From: Diphasiastrum complanatum
Taxonomy: Eukaryota; Streptophyta; Lycopodiopsida; Lycopodiales; Lycopodiaceae
DNA: 64,000 nucleotides
Assembly: GCA_029204225.1 (NCBI GenBank)
Contig: CM055106.1
Coordinates: forward strand, 37,245,946-37,309,945
Direction: 5' to 3'
Positions 22,473-35,924 of this stretch are shown here, piece after piece (position 1 is the first letter of the stretch; every line of letters starts with the position of its first letter). The position numbers were made by a program, and so were the translations under genes. A model generated the notes under the pieces. The model was given only the letters and a program-made list of their open reading frames with translations. It had not been told where the DNA came from and made no database searches.

Positions 22473-24240
22473 AAGGCTTACAAGTTTGGAGAAGTGGTGC
22501 TTTTCATTGGAGCTTGGTGGTGATCAACTAGTATTCTCATCCAAGGAGAGGAGCAAGGTTGCAAGTTAGTGAATCTTCCCAATTTCAATTTGCATGATCC
22601 ATATCTCTCTCAAATTCATTGTGGTTTATGGAGAATTGTGCTAGGAGACCAATTTTGGTTGTCTTTTTGGAGTTTTAGCATGTGTAGCTCACAACTAGTT
22701 ATGGATCTGAAATTTCCAACAAGTTAATTCACTTTGAAGTAGTTGAAATTCAGGTTGCATGTTGGATCTTTCCATGTTTTTGGATTCTAGGCTCTTTTGT
22801 GGCCAAATTTGGCTTGTTTTCCATGATTTTGGCACAAAATTGATGGTAGAATTCAAAATCTAGCAAGTTCAGATCAATAAGATGGTTACAATTCTGTAAA
22901 TAGGATTGCATGTGTTAGAGAAAAATGTTCTTGCCATTTGGTCATGTTGAATAAACCTAGAAAGGGCCAAAATCCATGATTTTTGCTTGTTTTTTCAAGA
23001 AATTGGATGGTAGGAGGTTGTAGAACATCAATTAAAGCTGGGAAAAGATGAATCATAGTCTTTTGAAGTCGTCCTAGAAGTTAGAGCCAAGAATTCCAGC
23101 AATTGGATTTGTAGGAAGTCAAAAATTGACCAATTTTGGTGAATTTTGGGGGGGGGGGGGGGGGGGTGGATTTCTCTGAATCCATAAGGGGATCATTCTG
23201 GATTTTTTACAACATGATTTGATTCTTTTTTACCTTCCCAACAAGCTATCAGACCTGTAAATTGATGGGTAGAGGCTTATGTTTCAATTCCATCAAGTTT
23301 GTGGCAATTTTGACTTCTAGAAATCAAGAATTCATGGCTCTCAGCCCATACTGCTTCATAGGATTTGTATGAAGGCTTCATGGAACTCTTAGAGACCATT
23401 TAAGACTGTTGGAATCATTATTTTTAGGCTTGGTTGAGTGTTTGCACGTTTTTAGGCAGATTGAGTTTGAAAAAGTGTGCCCTCCTATAGGTTTTTTGGC
23501 TGTTCTGAACTCGCACATGTGAATCCTAGGTGGCAGGTTGACGTGGCAAGAGTCTTGTTCACTAGATCTCCCTCTGTACTGAGCTTTACAGCACCCAATT
23601 TGGTGTATTGTAGCCAAAGTTATGATCATCTGAAGTTTTGCAATTTTGTGAGCAAAATTGGTAGAATTTCGAATTATTCTGATTGCATGCAAGTCAATTT
23701 CCTATTTTGTGGTATTGTGCTTGCATGGAATGTCTGCATGTTGATTCTCAGATGGATTCTAACATGCATAGGTGGTTTAGATCTGTTTTGAGTGGTTATA
23801 CGCATGTACTCTGACTGATAGATTCAAAACTGGGTTTTTTCGCTAACAATTTCCGTAGAACTTGATTTTACGTAAAATTTCGTAATTGTGAAAAATCAGT
23901 TTAATGTCGCATGTCTTGCATGCCTGATGGACATTAATGTAGTAAAGTTAAGAATCGAACAATTAATCAAATTTTCGATTTCGGTTGCTTAATAACTGAC
24001 AGTGGTTTTTTACGAGTTTCTAAAAAACGTAAAATTTTTTAAATTTTTTTATTAAAAGTGCAAAAAACTCAAAGTTTTTTAGTTTTTTTTCAGTTTCTTG
24101 AAAAATCTATGAAATCGACTAAAAACAGTGATTAGACCATGTTGGAGTTAATTTCAGTTAGTTTTTTGGTCAACTGTACTTCACTATGAGTTAATCTGAT
24201 ATTAACTAAATTTAGTAATTTCCATGATAGATATATTGAG
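22473..24240 (+). other. Leader of second gypsy element
   Basis: About 1.77 kb without coding similarity lies between the PBS and the gag ATG, an unusually long leader. It contains a run of 19 G (23148-23166) and T- or A-rich stretches, including 24010-24090. Short open frames (for example 23477-23791) show no domain. Confidence 0.5.
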
Positions 24241-27023
<2,783 letters not shown>

Positions 27024-29213
27024 ATGAACTTTTACTGCATATCAAAGCTTGGATTGAGGACAAACAGCATTTATAGTTTAGGTCACCTGCGCTTTGCCTG
27101 TTCCAGTTTTCTTCAAGGTGCGATTGGTGATAAGTGGATCTTAAAGAGGACTGAAGGGCCTAAAGATGGCTCTGTAATCTCCTCCCGACTTGACCGAGGG
27201 TTTATCTTTCCAATGTGGAGCAATAGTCAATCATTCAGAGAAGAGCGTCCTCATTTAATTGGAGCGAATCTTTATCCAGGATCTGTCTTTCACGGGAGAA
27301 GAATCTCAAACATTTGTTCCTCGATTGTGGACTGTGCGGTCAATGAAGTAGAGTCTTCACCGCAATGCCTGAATCAATCTGCGAGTTTTTATTGTGCTAG
27401 GTACGAAGATGGGAATAAACAACAGGAGACTGGTCATATTCATCATGGCAGCGGGAATGATTACAGCTCTCAGTCTGAGGCCGCTAAGAGGATTGCATAT
27501 ACTCTCAAACAGATAAAACTTGGATACGAAGATCAGAATGCTCTTTATTATGCCGAGGCATACTTTACTTCCTCCTTTGTCTGTGAAGTGTTGGCTCATC
27601 TGGACGATTTCCATCTGGCCCTGGATTTTATCGCCTGGGCTGAATTAGAAAAAGGCTGTAACCCTGATGCAAGCACGTGCAGGGTGTTGATAGACATTTC
27701 TGGAAGTGTGGAAGATACTCTGAGACGTTGGCTGCATGACTGGAGAATCAAAGGCCACAAATTGCCTGCAAGTGCTTTACTGGATTTGCTCTCGTGCTAT
27801 TGCAAAGACAAAAATCTCCCAGCAGCCCTTGCTGTGTATTCTCTACTTAGATCTTACGGTTTATCGTTGAACACGCTCTCTTGCAACTTACTGATCGTCT
27901 GTTCTTTGCAAGTGGACAACCATGAGATAGCTCTTTCCGTATATGAATATATGGTACAGACCGTTTCCTCTCAACCCAATCCTTACACTTTTCGTTCGTT
28001 GGTTCAAGGTTTGACAAAGGCAGGTAAAATAGATCTTGCTTATGTCTATCTCCGAGAAATGATGAAGAGAGGGTTAATTCCTAATGTGACTACTTGGAAT
28101 TGTATCATCATTGGTTTTCTGAAGATGGGCAAAATAGATGCCGCTTTTCATGGATTAGATGAAATGAAAAGTGCTGGTTGTAGACCGGATGCTATCACAT
28201 ATAAAGCTCTAGTAAAGTATCTTTGCAAGGTGAAACAAACAGGTCAGGCCTACCACATTTTTCGAGAAATGGTAAGTACGGGTAACAAACCCAATGTGGT
28301 TACTTATAACTTGTTACTTGATGGACTTGGAAAAGAAGGTCAAATTGAGAAGGCTCTAAATCTCTTCAAGGAAATGGAGAGTTGCTGCTGTCTTCCTGAT
28401 GTGGTCGCATATAGCACTCTTATCAATATATTGGGAAAGGCAGGTCAAGTGGATGAAGCTTACAAATTACTTGAAGATATGAAAAAGCAAGGATGTATGG
28501 TTGATTGCATAACTTACAACACATTAATCGATGGCTTTGGCAAGGCAGGCAAAATGCAGAGGGTGTGGGAGCTTTTCGAAACAATGAAAGCTGATGGATG
28601 TTCACCGAATGTAGTAACATTCACAACCATGATTGATATATTTCTGAGAGCTGGCCAGACAATCCAAGCAGAAACTCTGTATGAGGAAATGAAAGAAAGT
28701 GGCTGTGCAGCTAATGCAGTGACGTATCGAGTGCTAGTTGATGGCTTCAGCAGGTTGGCAGATATCAGTAAGGCATGGAAGATTTTTGAGGAAATGAAAG
28801 CGATGGGCTTCAGTCCTATTGTCTCCACGTATAACATTCTCGTGGGTGCGCTTGGAAAAGAAGGTGAGGTTGAGAAGGCTTGCCAGCTTTTTGAAGATAC
28901 TGAACGTGTTGGATTTTCTCCAAAGCTGGACTTGTACAAGACCTTTCTGCTGGCACTTCATGAGAGCAGTTTCGAGGATAGAATTCTGGATTTCCTTCAA
29001 ATGAGAAAGGCCCAAATGAAAATGGATGAGTTGGGAATGCTCAAAGGTTTAGTTGATCACTTTCTCAATTCAGGTCAAGGCGACATTGCTTTAAGACTTT
29101 TTGATAAGTTGAGAGAAAGTGGCTTTGACATGGAAGCAGTCACTGATAGGAGTCTTTTAACCAGCCTTGCCAAAGTATTGAAAGCAAACAAAGTTCTCAA
29201 CACTCAAGCTTAG
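27024..29213 (+). CDS. P-class pentatricopeptide repeat (PPR) protein, 729 aa
   Basis: This is a single uninterrupted exon from ATG 27024 (MNFYCISKLGLR) to TAG at 29211-29213. I chose this ATG because an in-frame TGA lies at 27000 and no earlier ATG follows it. Residues 1 to about 60 are rich in Ser, Arg and hydrophobic residues with few acids, fitting a mitochondrial or plastid transit peptide. Roughly ten to twelve tandem 35-residue PPR motifs run from about residue 250 to 635, most clearly 320-634. Typical units are VTYNLLLDGLGKEGQIEKAL and AYSTLINILGKAGQVDEAY, with PD, PN or AN at the unit ends that set RNA-base preference. There are no E, DYW or SMR domains. PPR proteins bind organellar RNA for processing, stability, splicing or translation; the target is unknown. 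It is the only intact gene seen among transposon relics. Confidence 0.93.
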   Translation: MNFYCISKLGLRTNSIYSLGHLRFACSSFLQGAIGDKWILKRTEGPKDGSVISSRLDRGFIFPMWSNSQSFREERPHLIGANLYPGSVFHGRRISNICSSIVDCAVNEVESSPQCLNQSASFYCARYEDGNKQQETGHIHHGSGNDYSSQSEAAKRIAYTLKQIKLGYEDQNALYYAEAYFTSSFVCEVLAHLDDFHLALDFIAWAELEKGCNPDASTCRVLIDISGSVEDTLRRWLHDWRIKGHKLPASALLDLLSCYCKDKNLPAALAVYSLLRSYGLSLNTLSCNLLIVCSLQVDNHEIALSVYEYMVQTVSSQPNPYTFRSLVQGLTKAGKIDLAYVYLREMMKRGLIPNVTTWNCIIIGFLKMGKIDAAFHGLDEMKSAGCRPDAITYKALVKYLCKVKQTGQAYHIFREMVSTGNKPNVVTYNLLLDGLGKEGQIEKALNLFKEMESCCCLPDVVAYSTLINILGKAGQVDEAYKLLEDMKKQGCMVDCITYNTLIDGFGKAGKMQRVWELFETMKADGCSPNVVTFTTMIDIFLRAGQTIQAETLYEEMKESGCAANAVTYRVLVDGFSRLADISKAWKIFEEMKAMGFSPIVSTYNILVGALGKEGEVEKACQLFEDTERVGFSPKLDLYKTFLLALHESSFEDRILDFLQMRKAQMKMDELGMLKGLVDHFLNSGQGDIALRLFDKLRESGFDMEAVTDRSLLTSLAKVLKANKVLNTQA

Positions 29214-30803
29214 GCAAAGTAACTTGGTTCTTCTTCTGATGGATATATAACCTATATCTAAATTGGCTCTCTCAGAATGGAGTTTTGCATATATATGATT
29301 CCTTCACGGAAGTTTCACAGTATGCTGCCAGCACATCTTTTTGAATTGAGGAGGTAGTTACTGAATCATTTTTATGACCTGGGATTTCATCATCTACTGA
29401 AATTCAGTTATTTTTGCTGTCTTCAACTTGCTATTTCAATTGATAGATAGATCCTGAATTTTCAAAATATGCCATAAGGATTTTTTATTTTTGAGATATT
29501 CCTGCGTGAGAATCATCTATGGTTTCCCTCCTTTTTATTGTTTATTCCTTTGGAGGAGCATGTTTTGGTAATGTCCTACGTTCCTTACAAGAAATAGTGT
29601 TTGCCTGTCTGTGCAGTGCAGGTACCTGATGTTGTCCCTTGATAAGGTTGTGGCTGAATTGAAGAAAGTTTTACTCGGTCGCCGAGAGACACTACTTGTC
29701 ACTTGTCATCAGTCTTGTATCACATAGAGTGGTCTTTATGTCCTTCCAAATAATTGGAAGCTGAGACTTTTTACGTGTGATACAACAAACTCTGCATATC
29801 GATCCGCCGAGCAGGTCTTGATCCAGAAAACCTGCATTTGGCCTCTCTCTCTCTCCAGATTACTATGGTCTCCCGTATGATACAGGCTAAGTCCTCAATT
29901 CCACACCAGATCATCCTTGCTGAGTTTGCAGTTCCACCCATGTATCATATGCTTCATGTCAGGGAGTTTCAGGCTGCTGAGCAGAGATGTACACAGGCTG
30001 CTCTCATCTCATCTCAGCGTTTACATAGTCATGGCTATCAGTTGGCTTGGTTCTCTCAGGCCTCCTCCCGTGTCCTTGACACTCTTGGCATCTCTATCAC
30101 AACCCTTCCCTTGGGTACCCATAATTAAATTTGACCTGTCATTTACATAGCTTACCTTGATCAAGCTTGGCAGGTTCATTTGGGGGTCAAACCTGACTTT
30201 TATCGGGTTCACTTCTTAGAGAAAGAGTTAGGGATCCGCTTTTACCACACTACTTGTATTTTGGGCTATCGCAAGGTTTCAGATTCATACTGGGCTAGTT
30301 CCGTGTTTCCTCACACCAGCTTGGGATTGAGACATGACGTTTTCAGGGTACCCCCCCGAGAGGATCGGATTTGCCAGTTATAATCCTTAGGCAAGGTGGA
30401 GTCGAGGAGCAGTTTATTTTCATATGTATAGCCTACTATGAGATTTGTGGGAGGTTCAAAGATACACTAGTCACTTTGCATTCACTTGTTTCATACGAGG
30501 ATCCACGTTGTCTTGCACTTGTGATATGAGAGACGCTTTTACTACGACGAGATCTCCAGCCTTCTCACAAGAGTACCCCAAACACAGAACTTCATATCAC
30601 CTCCTTTTTCTCCAGACGGAGACCATACCCAGATCCAGACTCAAAAGGATGATGAGCATTGAGGACGATGATGACACAACTTCTCACTGAGCTCATAGAC
30701 ATTGAACCTCCCAGAGATGCTTTGCAGCTAGACTTACTCGTTCTACTATGAGAAGAGTTTCCTAACTGGCAGTTGAGCACAGATCTTTTGCTGCTTGGGA
30801 ATC
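29214..30803 (+). other. 3' flank of PPR gene and unassigned open frames
   Basis: The first 300-400 bp are probably 3' UTR; no clear AATAAA is seen. From 29838 to 30383 there are plus-strand open frames of 67-96 codons, for example one containing REFQAAEQRCTQAALISSQR. I do not recognise them, and they may be decayed parts of the copia element whose RT scrap follows. Confidence 0.35.
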
Positions 30804-30965
30804 TATTTTTTTGATGACTTATTTGTTACAGGTAGCTATGACAAACTCATTGAAAGTGAGAAAAAGTCACTAAGTGCAGAGTTTGAGATGAAGGATTTCG
30901 AGGAACTACACTACCACCTTGGGAATTGAGGTCTGGAGACAAAACAAAAACCTTTGATGGGGGTA
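30804..30965 (+). pseudogene. Copia reverse transcriptase fragment
   Basis: The translation FFDDLFVTGSYDKLIE, then AEFEMKDFEELHYHLG and, after a frameshift, IEVWRQNK matches the palm region of copia RT: the YVDD box, then the F.M.D.G.L.Y.LG.E block. The catalytic motif is FFDD rather than YVDD. Only about 50 codons survive before stops, and no zinc knuckle or integrase is recognisable nearby. Confidence 0.75.
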
Positions 30966-33340
30966 AAGCAAAATTACATTTGTCATTAAGGGAGAGTGTT
31001 AGAAGTCACTATTTGCCCTATTTCTCCTCTAATGGAGATTCCTCTGTTGATGCTCTGACTGCGAAGTCGAGGTACTAGAAGGTACACCCTGGACGGTTGT
31101 TAGGGGTCATCAGAGTTTATTTTCTCCCTAGGTGGAATCTTCTCCAGAGATAGTATGGCGAGTACAGAGCTTTCTCTAGGCTTGGATTGCGTGACTTCAT
31201 GGGGTTAATGCAATATTTAATGAAGTTGGGGCGATTTGTATGGTTTTGAGGACCCAAGGAGCATTTTCTAACTTTTGGTCCATATACTCGAGTTTGGAGG
31301 GGCCCAACTCATAATGAGGGATTATTTTTTTAACTTTTGGTCCATATACTCAAGTTTGGAGAGGCCCAACTCATAATGGGGGGTCCATGGGGCAAGCGAC
31401 CTTCTCCAATTAGCACTTGGCTGTCCAATGCCAAGGCTTTTCATTTGCTTTTGTAACTCCTATGTAATATATGGCTCTTGGCTGTTGGCTTTTGGATATT
31501 CCACATTGGGAACCATTACCCTTTGGATTTTTCTATCTATACTTGTATATAGGTGCCCTCTTTTTGTTGAAGATGTAAGGAAGAGCCTGAAGAGGCTGGA
31601 GAGAGTGGCTATGCTTTGTGTACATACATTCTTTGTGTAGAGATTTGTCTCCATTGAGATCCTGCTTTGCTTCCCTTGTATGCATAATTTGTGATTGTTC
31701 ATAGAACGTTAATCACTTAATTCATTGTGAATGTCTCCACTTCTAGTTCACCTTGAATTCCGACATCATTCATCTTGATAGATGGCCACTACGTGTTTTG
31801 AAGAATGTAATTGTGTTACTTTTCTTCCTCAACACTCGAATTTGAGCTTCAATGCTATAGTTTTGCTTGTGTGCTTTATTTTCTTAATAACTACATTTAT
31901 TTTGCCTGATTTGATAGGTTACAACAATGGCCAATTCCTACTTTGTAATGGCAAGGTATACCTGTGGACTTTATTTTAAGCTTGCCACATACTCACATCG
32001 TCATAAATTTTGTCTACTTGGTGTTAATTGTCTAGATATGCCCATGTCATTAGCACAACTAAAAAACTTTTTTTTGAATTTGAGTAGTGCGCTTGTATGT
32101 TTTTGCCTAGAAGTTTTTGCTTGCATGGTTTGCTAATTGTATGTTAAATGATTGTGATCTTGAGTAAACTAGTATCTTTTGGCAACATTCAACTGAACTC
32201 ATTGGCATATTGACTTTAATGGGTATGGCTTAGCATCCTTCCATTGATGGCCAATCTGAGGTCATTTTTGCACCTTAGAAAATTACCTTTGCAATTTTAT
32301 GTCCATCTGCGATGTTGATTGGTACTTATTTTTGCCCTTTGTTGGTCTTGACACAGATGTTATGAAGTTTATGGTGTACTGGTTGGGCTGACTTGTTGAG
32401 TTACTTGGAAACTGAAAAAAGGTTTTCTACCACTTACCTATGCTCTTGGATTGCATTTTTGTTCTTGAGGAGCAGTTACTGATGCAATGAACACATTTTT
32501 CAGTAGAGTGATCATATTGTTTTTTAGCATTTCTGATGTAGAGGCTTCATTGTCGTTAGGTCGTTCTTCACCTGCATCATTCTTTTCCAACTCTACTATA
32601 TTTTCATGATCAAATGACGATCCGTGCAAGTTTACATTGTTAGTGTGGCCATCGAGCTCATTAAAAATAACATCACTCCGATAATTTTTAGCGATCACTT
32701 TGTAATGATTCTTGATGTCGTTCACAAAACACCGTTGTCGATCAAACTCCACTTTCAGACAGGCCTTATTGTGGTAGTGAAGATGCTCCAATGAATAAAA
32801 AACATTCTTTTATTTATCGAAGCATGTTGTACCTTGCAAATCCAGAGTCATGATTCGTTGTGGCAAGCCCAGGTTTGTTTATGGTTGCTGTTTCTATTTT
32901 TTTTTTCCCTCTTCGGCTGTTGATGTTTCCAATAGTCTACTGAATGATTTTGTTACATTGTTCCCATCAAAGTAAATCAAGCAAGCTTGTCAAACATAGG
33001 AATCGGCCAAATTTTGGAAGCGAAGACAATAGAATAATGAAAGGCCAGGCCCACTTTGCTCCACAAATAATTTCTTACTTTTTGTTGCACTTATTTGTTT
33101 CTTGTACAAATCTGCAAATTACTGTATCACTATGTTTTTTCACATACTATGCTCTCTAAACTTAGCTAAAAAGAGATTTTCCCCATTGCAGAAAGCTTTC
33201 TAGTTGAATTTGGACTATAAGATATATATTCGTTCTTTTGAAAGAACATAGTAGATACAAGCAGCTCATTACCCAAAGTTGTTGCCAAATCTGTTTTTTA
33301 ATTCTCACCTTTGATCATATGGGACTGAGAAGAAATTGTA
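30966..33340. other. Intergenic DNA with a 62-bp tandem duplication
   Basis: TAACTTTTGGTCCATATACT(C) with AGTTTGGAG.GGCCCAACTC recurs at 31269 and 31331, period 62. The segment 31390-31700 has an LTR-like look (TATA-like TATATAG near 31545, then a transcribed-looking GC-richer part), but no ends can be defined. An unrecognised 117-codon minus-strand frame (32438-32791) has no homology I know. Nothing else is seen. Confidence 0.35.
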
Positions 33341-33663
33341 TTGCATACTGGTATAATTTGCTGCAGAATTCTGAGATTTGTCTGTCAATATTATGGTGTC
33401 TACTTGCATGAGCACCGTGTGTTGGAAAGTTATCAACACTTCCACACCAGACACAGTTGTGACAGAGGAGTATATGTTCCAGTAATCAAGAAGGCCATTG
33501 AAAATGTGGACCCTAGATGTGGTGCAGGTAATCGATTATCACTAATGATGCATTATTTCTCTCACTATGCACCAACATCTATGTACATTGATGATCATAC
33601 TCTATTATAAAAAGAATCAATTGTGTATGATAGAGTCTAAACTTGTTTCATTTGGTGGTGCAG

Positions 33664-34313
33664 GTTATCACTGATAATGCCTCGAATTGTGTCACAATGA
33701 AGACATTAGTGAACAAGGCATGACCCCATGTCCTGCACATTGCATCAACCTATTGATTGAGGATGTGGCAAAGTTGGCTTTGGTCAAAGTGGTAGTGGAC
33801 ACAACACAGTTCTTGGTGAGATTTGTCATCAAGAGGCAGAGGGTTGAAATCCTTTGAGATATTGAAACCTGCCCCCACCGAGCTTGCTTTTCTTTTTAAC
33901 GTTTTGGAGCGACTCGTTAAGGTGCACAATGCACTTAGGCAAATGGTTTTTTCCAACCATTGGGCACAATGCAATGGTTTTTGGGAGCCTCGCTCCACAT
34001 GTTTTGAGATGCTCGTATGAAGGTCGCCATTTTGAAAGAGGCTAGTTCTATTGTTTTAGGGTTATAGTTGCTACCCACCATTTTGTGCCTCATTGATAAC
34101 GAAGGGATCCATGATGGCCCTTCTTTGTGAGTTTATGGACAAATTGGCTGAGCAGCTCCATAGCTGCATAGATTTGAGTCAGCAAAGGTGATCCTCAATC
34201 TGTAGTTTGTGTAAACTTCATAGTAATATAGTTTATAAGTATTAGGTTTTAAGGTTTTTTCAATGATAAATAATGCTTGATAAATCATCATTGAATTTTC
34301 ATTGATGATTGAT
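33664..34313 (+). pseudogene. Old hAT transposase relic, left part (DUF659 region)
   Basis: After a plausible splice acceptor (GTGGTGCAG) the translation VITDNASNCVTMKTLVNKA matches the DUF659-type hAT core (VVTDNA.NC). It continues as HVLHIAS.Y, then RGRGLKSFEILKPAPTELAF and LERLVKVHNALRQMVFSNHW (33820-33960). Near 34050-34150, VATHHFVP and SLCEFMDKLAEQLH match the later P.VRVLR/MG..YE.MD stretch. There are several stops and frameshifts. The relic is interrupted at 34314-34321 by a TIR element and appears to continue after 41183. Confidence 0.8.
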
Positions 34314-34321
34314 GTAAGAAA
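34314..34321. repeat. Left 8-bp TSD GTAAGAAA of TIR element
   Basis: It precedes terminal sequence CATAGATGCATCG and matches GTTAGAAA (41175-41182) at 7 of 8 positions. Eight base pairs is the hAT duplication size. Confidence 0.75.
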
Positions 34322-34377
34322 CATAGATGCATCGAATCGCGATTCGTTGGGTCCACGATTCGCAAATTGCGAAATAT

Positions 34378-34384
<7 letters not shown>

Positions 34385-34473
<89 letters not shown>
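34385..34473. repeat. (TA)n microsatellite
   Basis: About 89 bp of TA repeats with TACATACATA interruptions lie left of the inner hAT, with about 20 bp more at 40459-40480. Tyr-Ile open frames here are artefacts. Confidence 0.95.
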
Positions 34474-34475
<2 letters not shown>

Positions 34476-34846
34476 TGGGTCCCGCGGTACTGGGTACCGC
34501 GGGACCATACTGGTACCGCGGTACCACAATATAAAATATTATTTAATATGTAATATTTTCTAAAAAATTTTCTTACCTAAACCTATCCGCCTTCCTCGCA
34601 TTTCATCAAAAAAAATTTTGCGCCCTCCTCCGCCCTGCCATCGCTACTGTTTTCGCCTGCTTGCCTTCGATTTCTTGCGTCGCCCTTTGCCCACGCAACG
34701 CCCTTTCTTGCATCTGACTTGCTTCACCCTGCCTTCGTCCATTCTCAGCATCTCTCCAACAGTGAACCCTGCTGTTTTTTTTTCCAGCAATCCATCCTTC
34801 AAGCTTTAGCTTCATCTGCATTTTTTCCCTACTTTTCTCTATCGTA

Positions 34847-35913
34847 ATGGTGCAATTCGACCTTTCTGGTCTGTGGGACGAGGTAGACATTGTCAGACCA
34901 GTTGCCGACAAGACCAACAAGACCGGTCAGAAGTGCGTTGCCGATACTGCCTCGTCGAATTTGCTGCGTCCCTCACTCGCCTTAAAGGCCACCTGCTCGG
35001 TGTACGAACCAAAAATGGTGGCACCTTAAATGCTGCCCCTTGTGGCAGCATGTCCGTTCCCGACAGGCAGCGACTACTGGACACTTACGGGCCATGTCTT
35101 GTCGCGGGGCAGAACACCATTTTGGAGGGCGTTCTCCGGTTTTGCACTGCTCCTTATGTGGCTGACCCAGAGTTGCTGCCTGCTTGGCTGGCACGCACGA
35201 GGAGAGGGAGTGCATCCTTGTCCCGTCCCATTGCCCCTCATCCCCCTCAGACAGTTCCGCCACACGCACCCCCATCTGCACCCATTCCGATGGATCCCGT
35301 CTCATTACGTCTGCCAGTTGCTACTGCGGTTCCACCAACACGTCCTGTTGCTCGCACGCCCCCAGTTTACGATTTTCTCATGGATTTTTCGCCACCCGAG
35401 CAGGCCCAGGATGCTACTGATGATGCCTTCGAGGATGTGGATGAGATCCCTTCTTCTTTCCCTTCCCATTCGGATGATCTCCCTAGCCAGCAGTTTTCGT
35501 ATCCCATGCCAGATCTTGCCCCTCCACCAGTGCACCCCACTTACGCTGCTGCAGCCATCCCTGCCAGTGCATCCCACTCTCCCCATTCCACGTCCACAGT
35601 CGATGCATCCACTAGTGCCTAGCCTGTCGCGTCATCGTCCATTCCTGTCACGGTTCGTGCACCGTGCTGGAGGTCCACCACCCGTCGCCCACCAGGTAGA
35701 GCCCTTGTGCAACAGACCATTCGTGACGCGCATGAGCCGCACATGGACAGAGAGGCCACACAGGCCGTGGCCAGTTTGATTTACGAGCTGAACCTACCTT
35801 TTGCCATCACCAATTCTGAGCCCTTCAGAAGGGCATTCCACCTTGCACAGTCTGTCAGCCCTAGTTGGAGAGTCTCTGGTTCAGAGGTTGTCCGTACACA
35901 CCAACCGCTCTAG
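34847..35913 (+). pseudogene. hAT transposase N-terminus with BED zinc finger
   Basis: It begins at ATG 34847 (MVQFDLSGLWDEVDIV). A frameshift near 34930 leads into the BED finger VRCRYCLVEFAASLTRLKGH, with the CxxC and His ligands visible. A Pro-rich linker follows (35200-35620). After one in-frame TAG (35620-35622) the same frame continues through AVASLIYELNLPFAITNSEP and RVSGSEVVRTHQPL, the stretch that in BED-type hAT proteins precedes the DUF659 core. The core does not follow on this strand; it is found inverted at 35925-37315. BED fingers bind subterminal DNA of the transposon. The stops and the inversion mean no functional transposase. Confidence 0.75.
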
Positions 35914-35924
35914 CTGACTCACTG

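Noticed and set aside
28423-29015. Minus-strand frames within the PPR gene
   Set aside because: Shadows of the plus-strand PPR coding sequence.
31390-31770. Possible LTR after the 30.8-kb RT scrap
   Set aside because: TATA-like sequence only; no TG/CA ends, PBS or second copy could be fixed.
34288-34563. Tyr-Ile repeat frames on both strands
   Set aside because: Translation of (TA)n.
34893-35779. A second plus-strand frame of 249 codons overlapping the BED transposase
   Set aside because: It overlaps the BED and linker coding in another frame and shows no motif; GC-rich sequence keeps several frames open.
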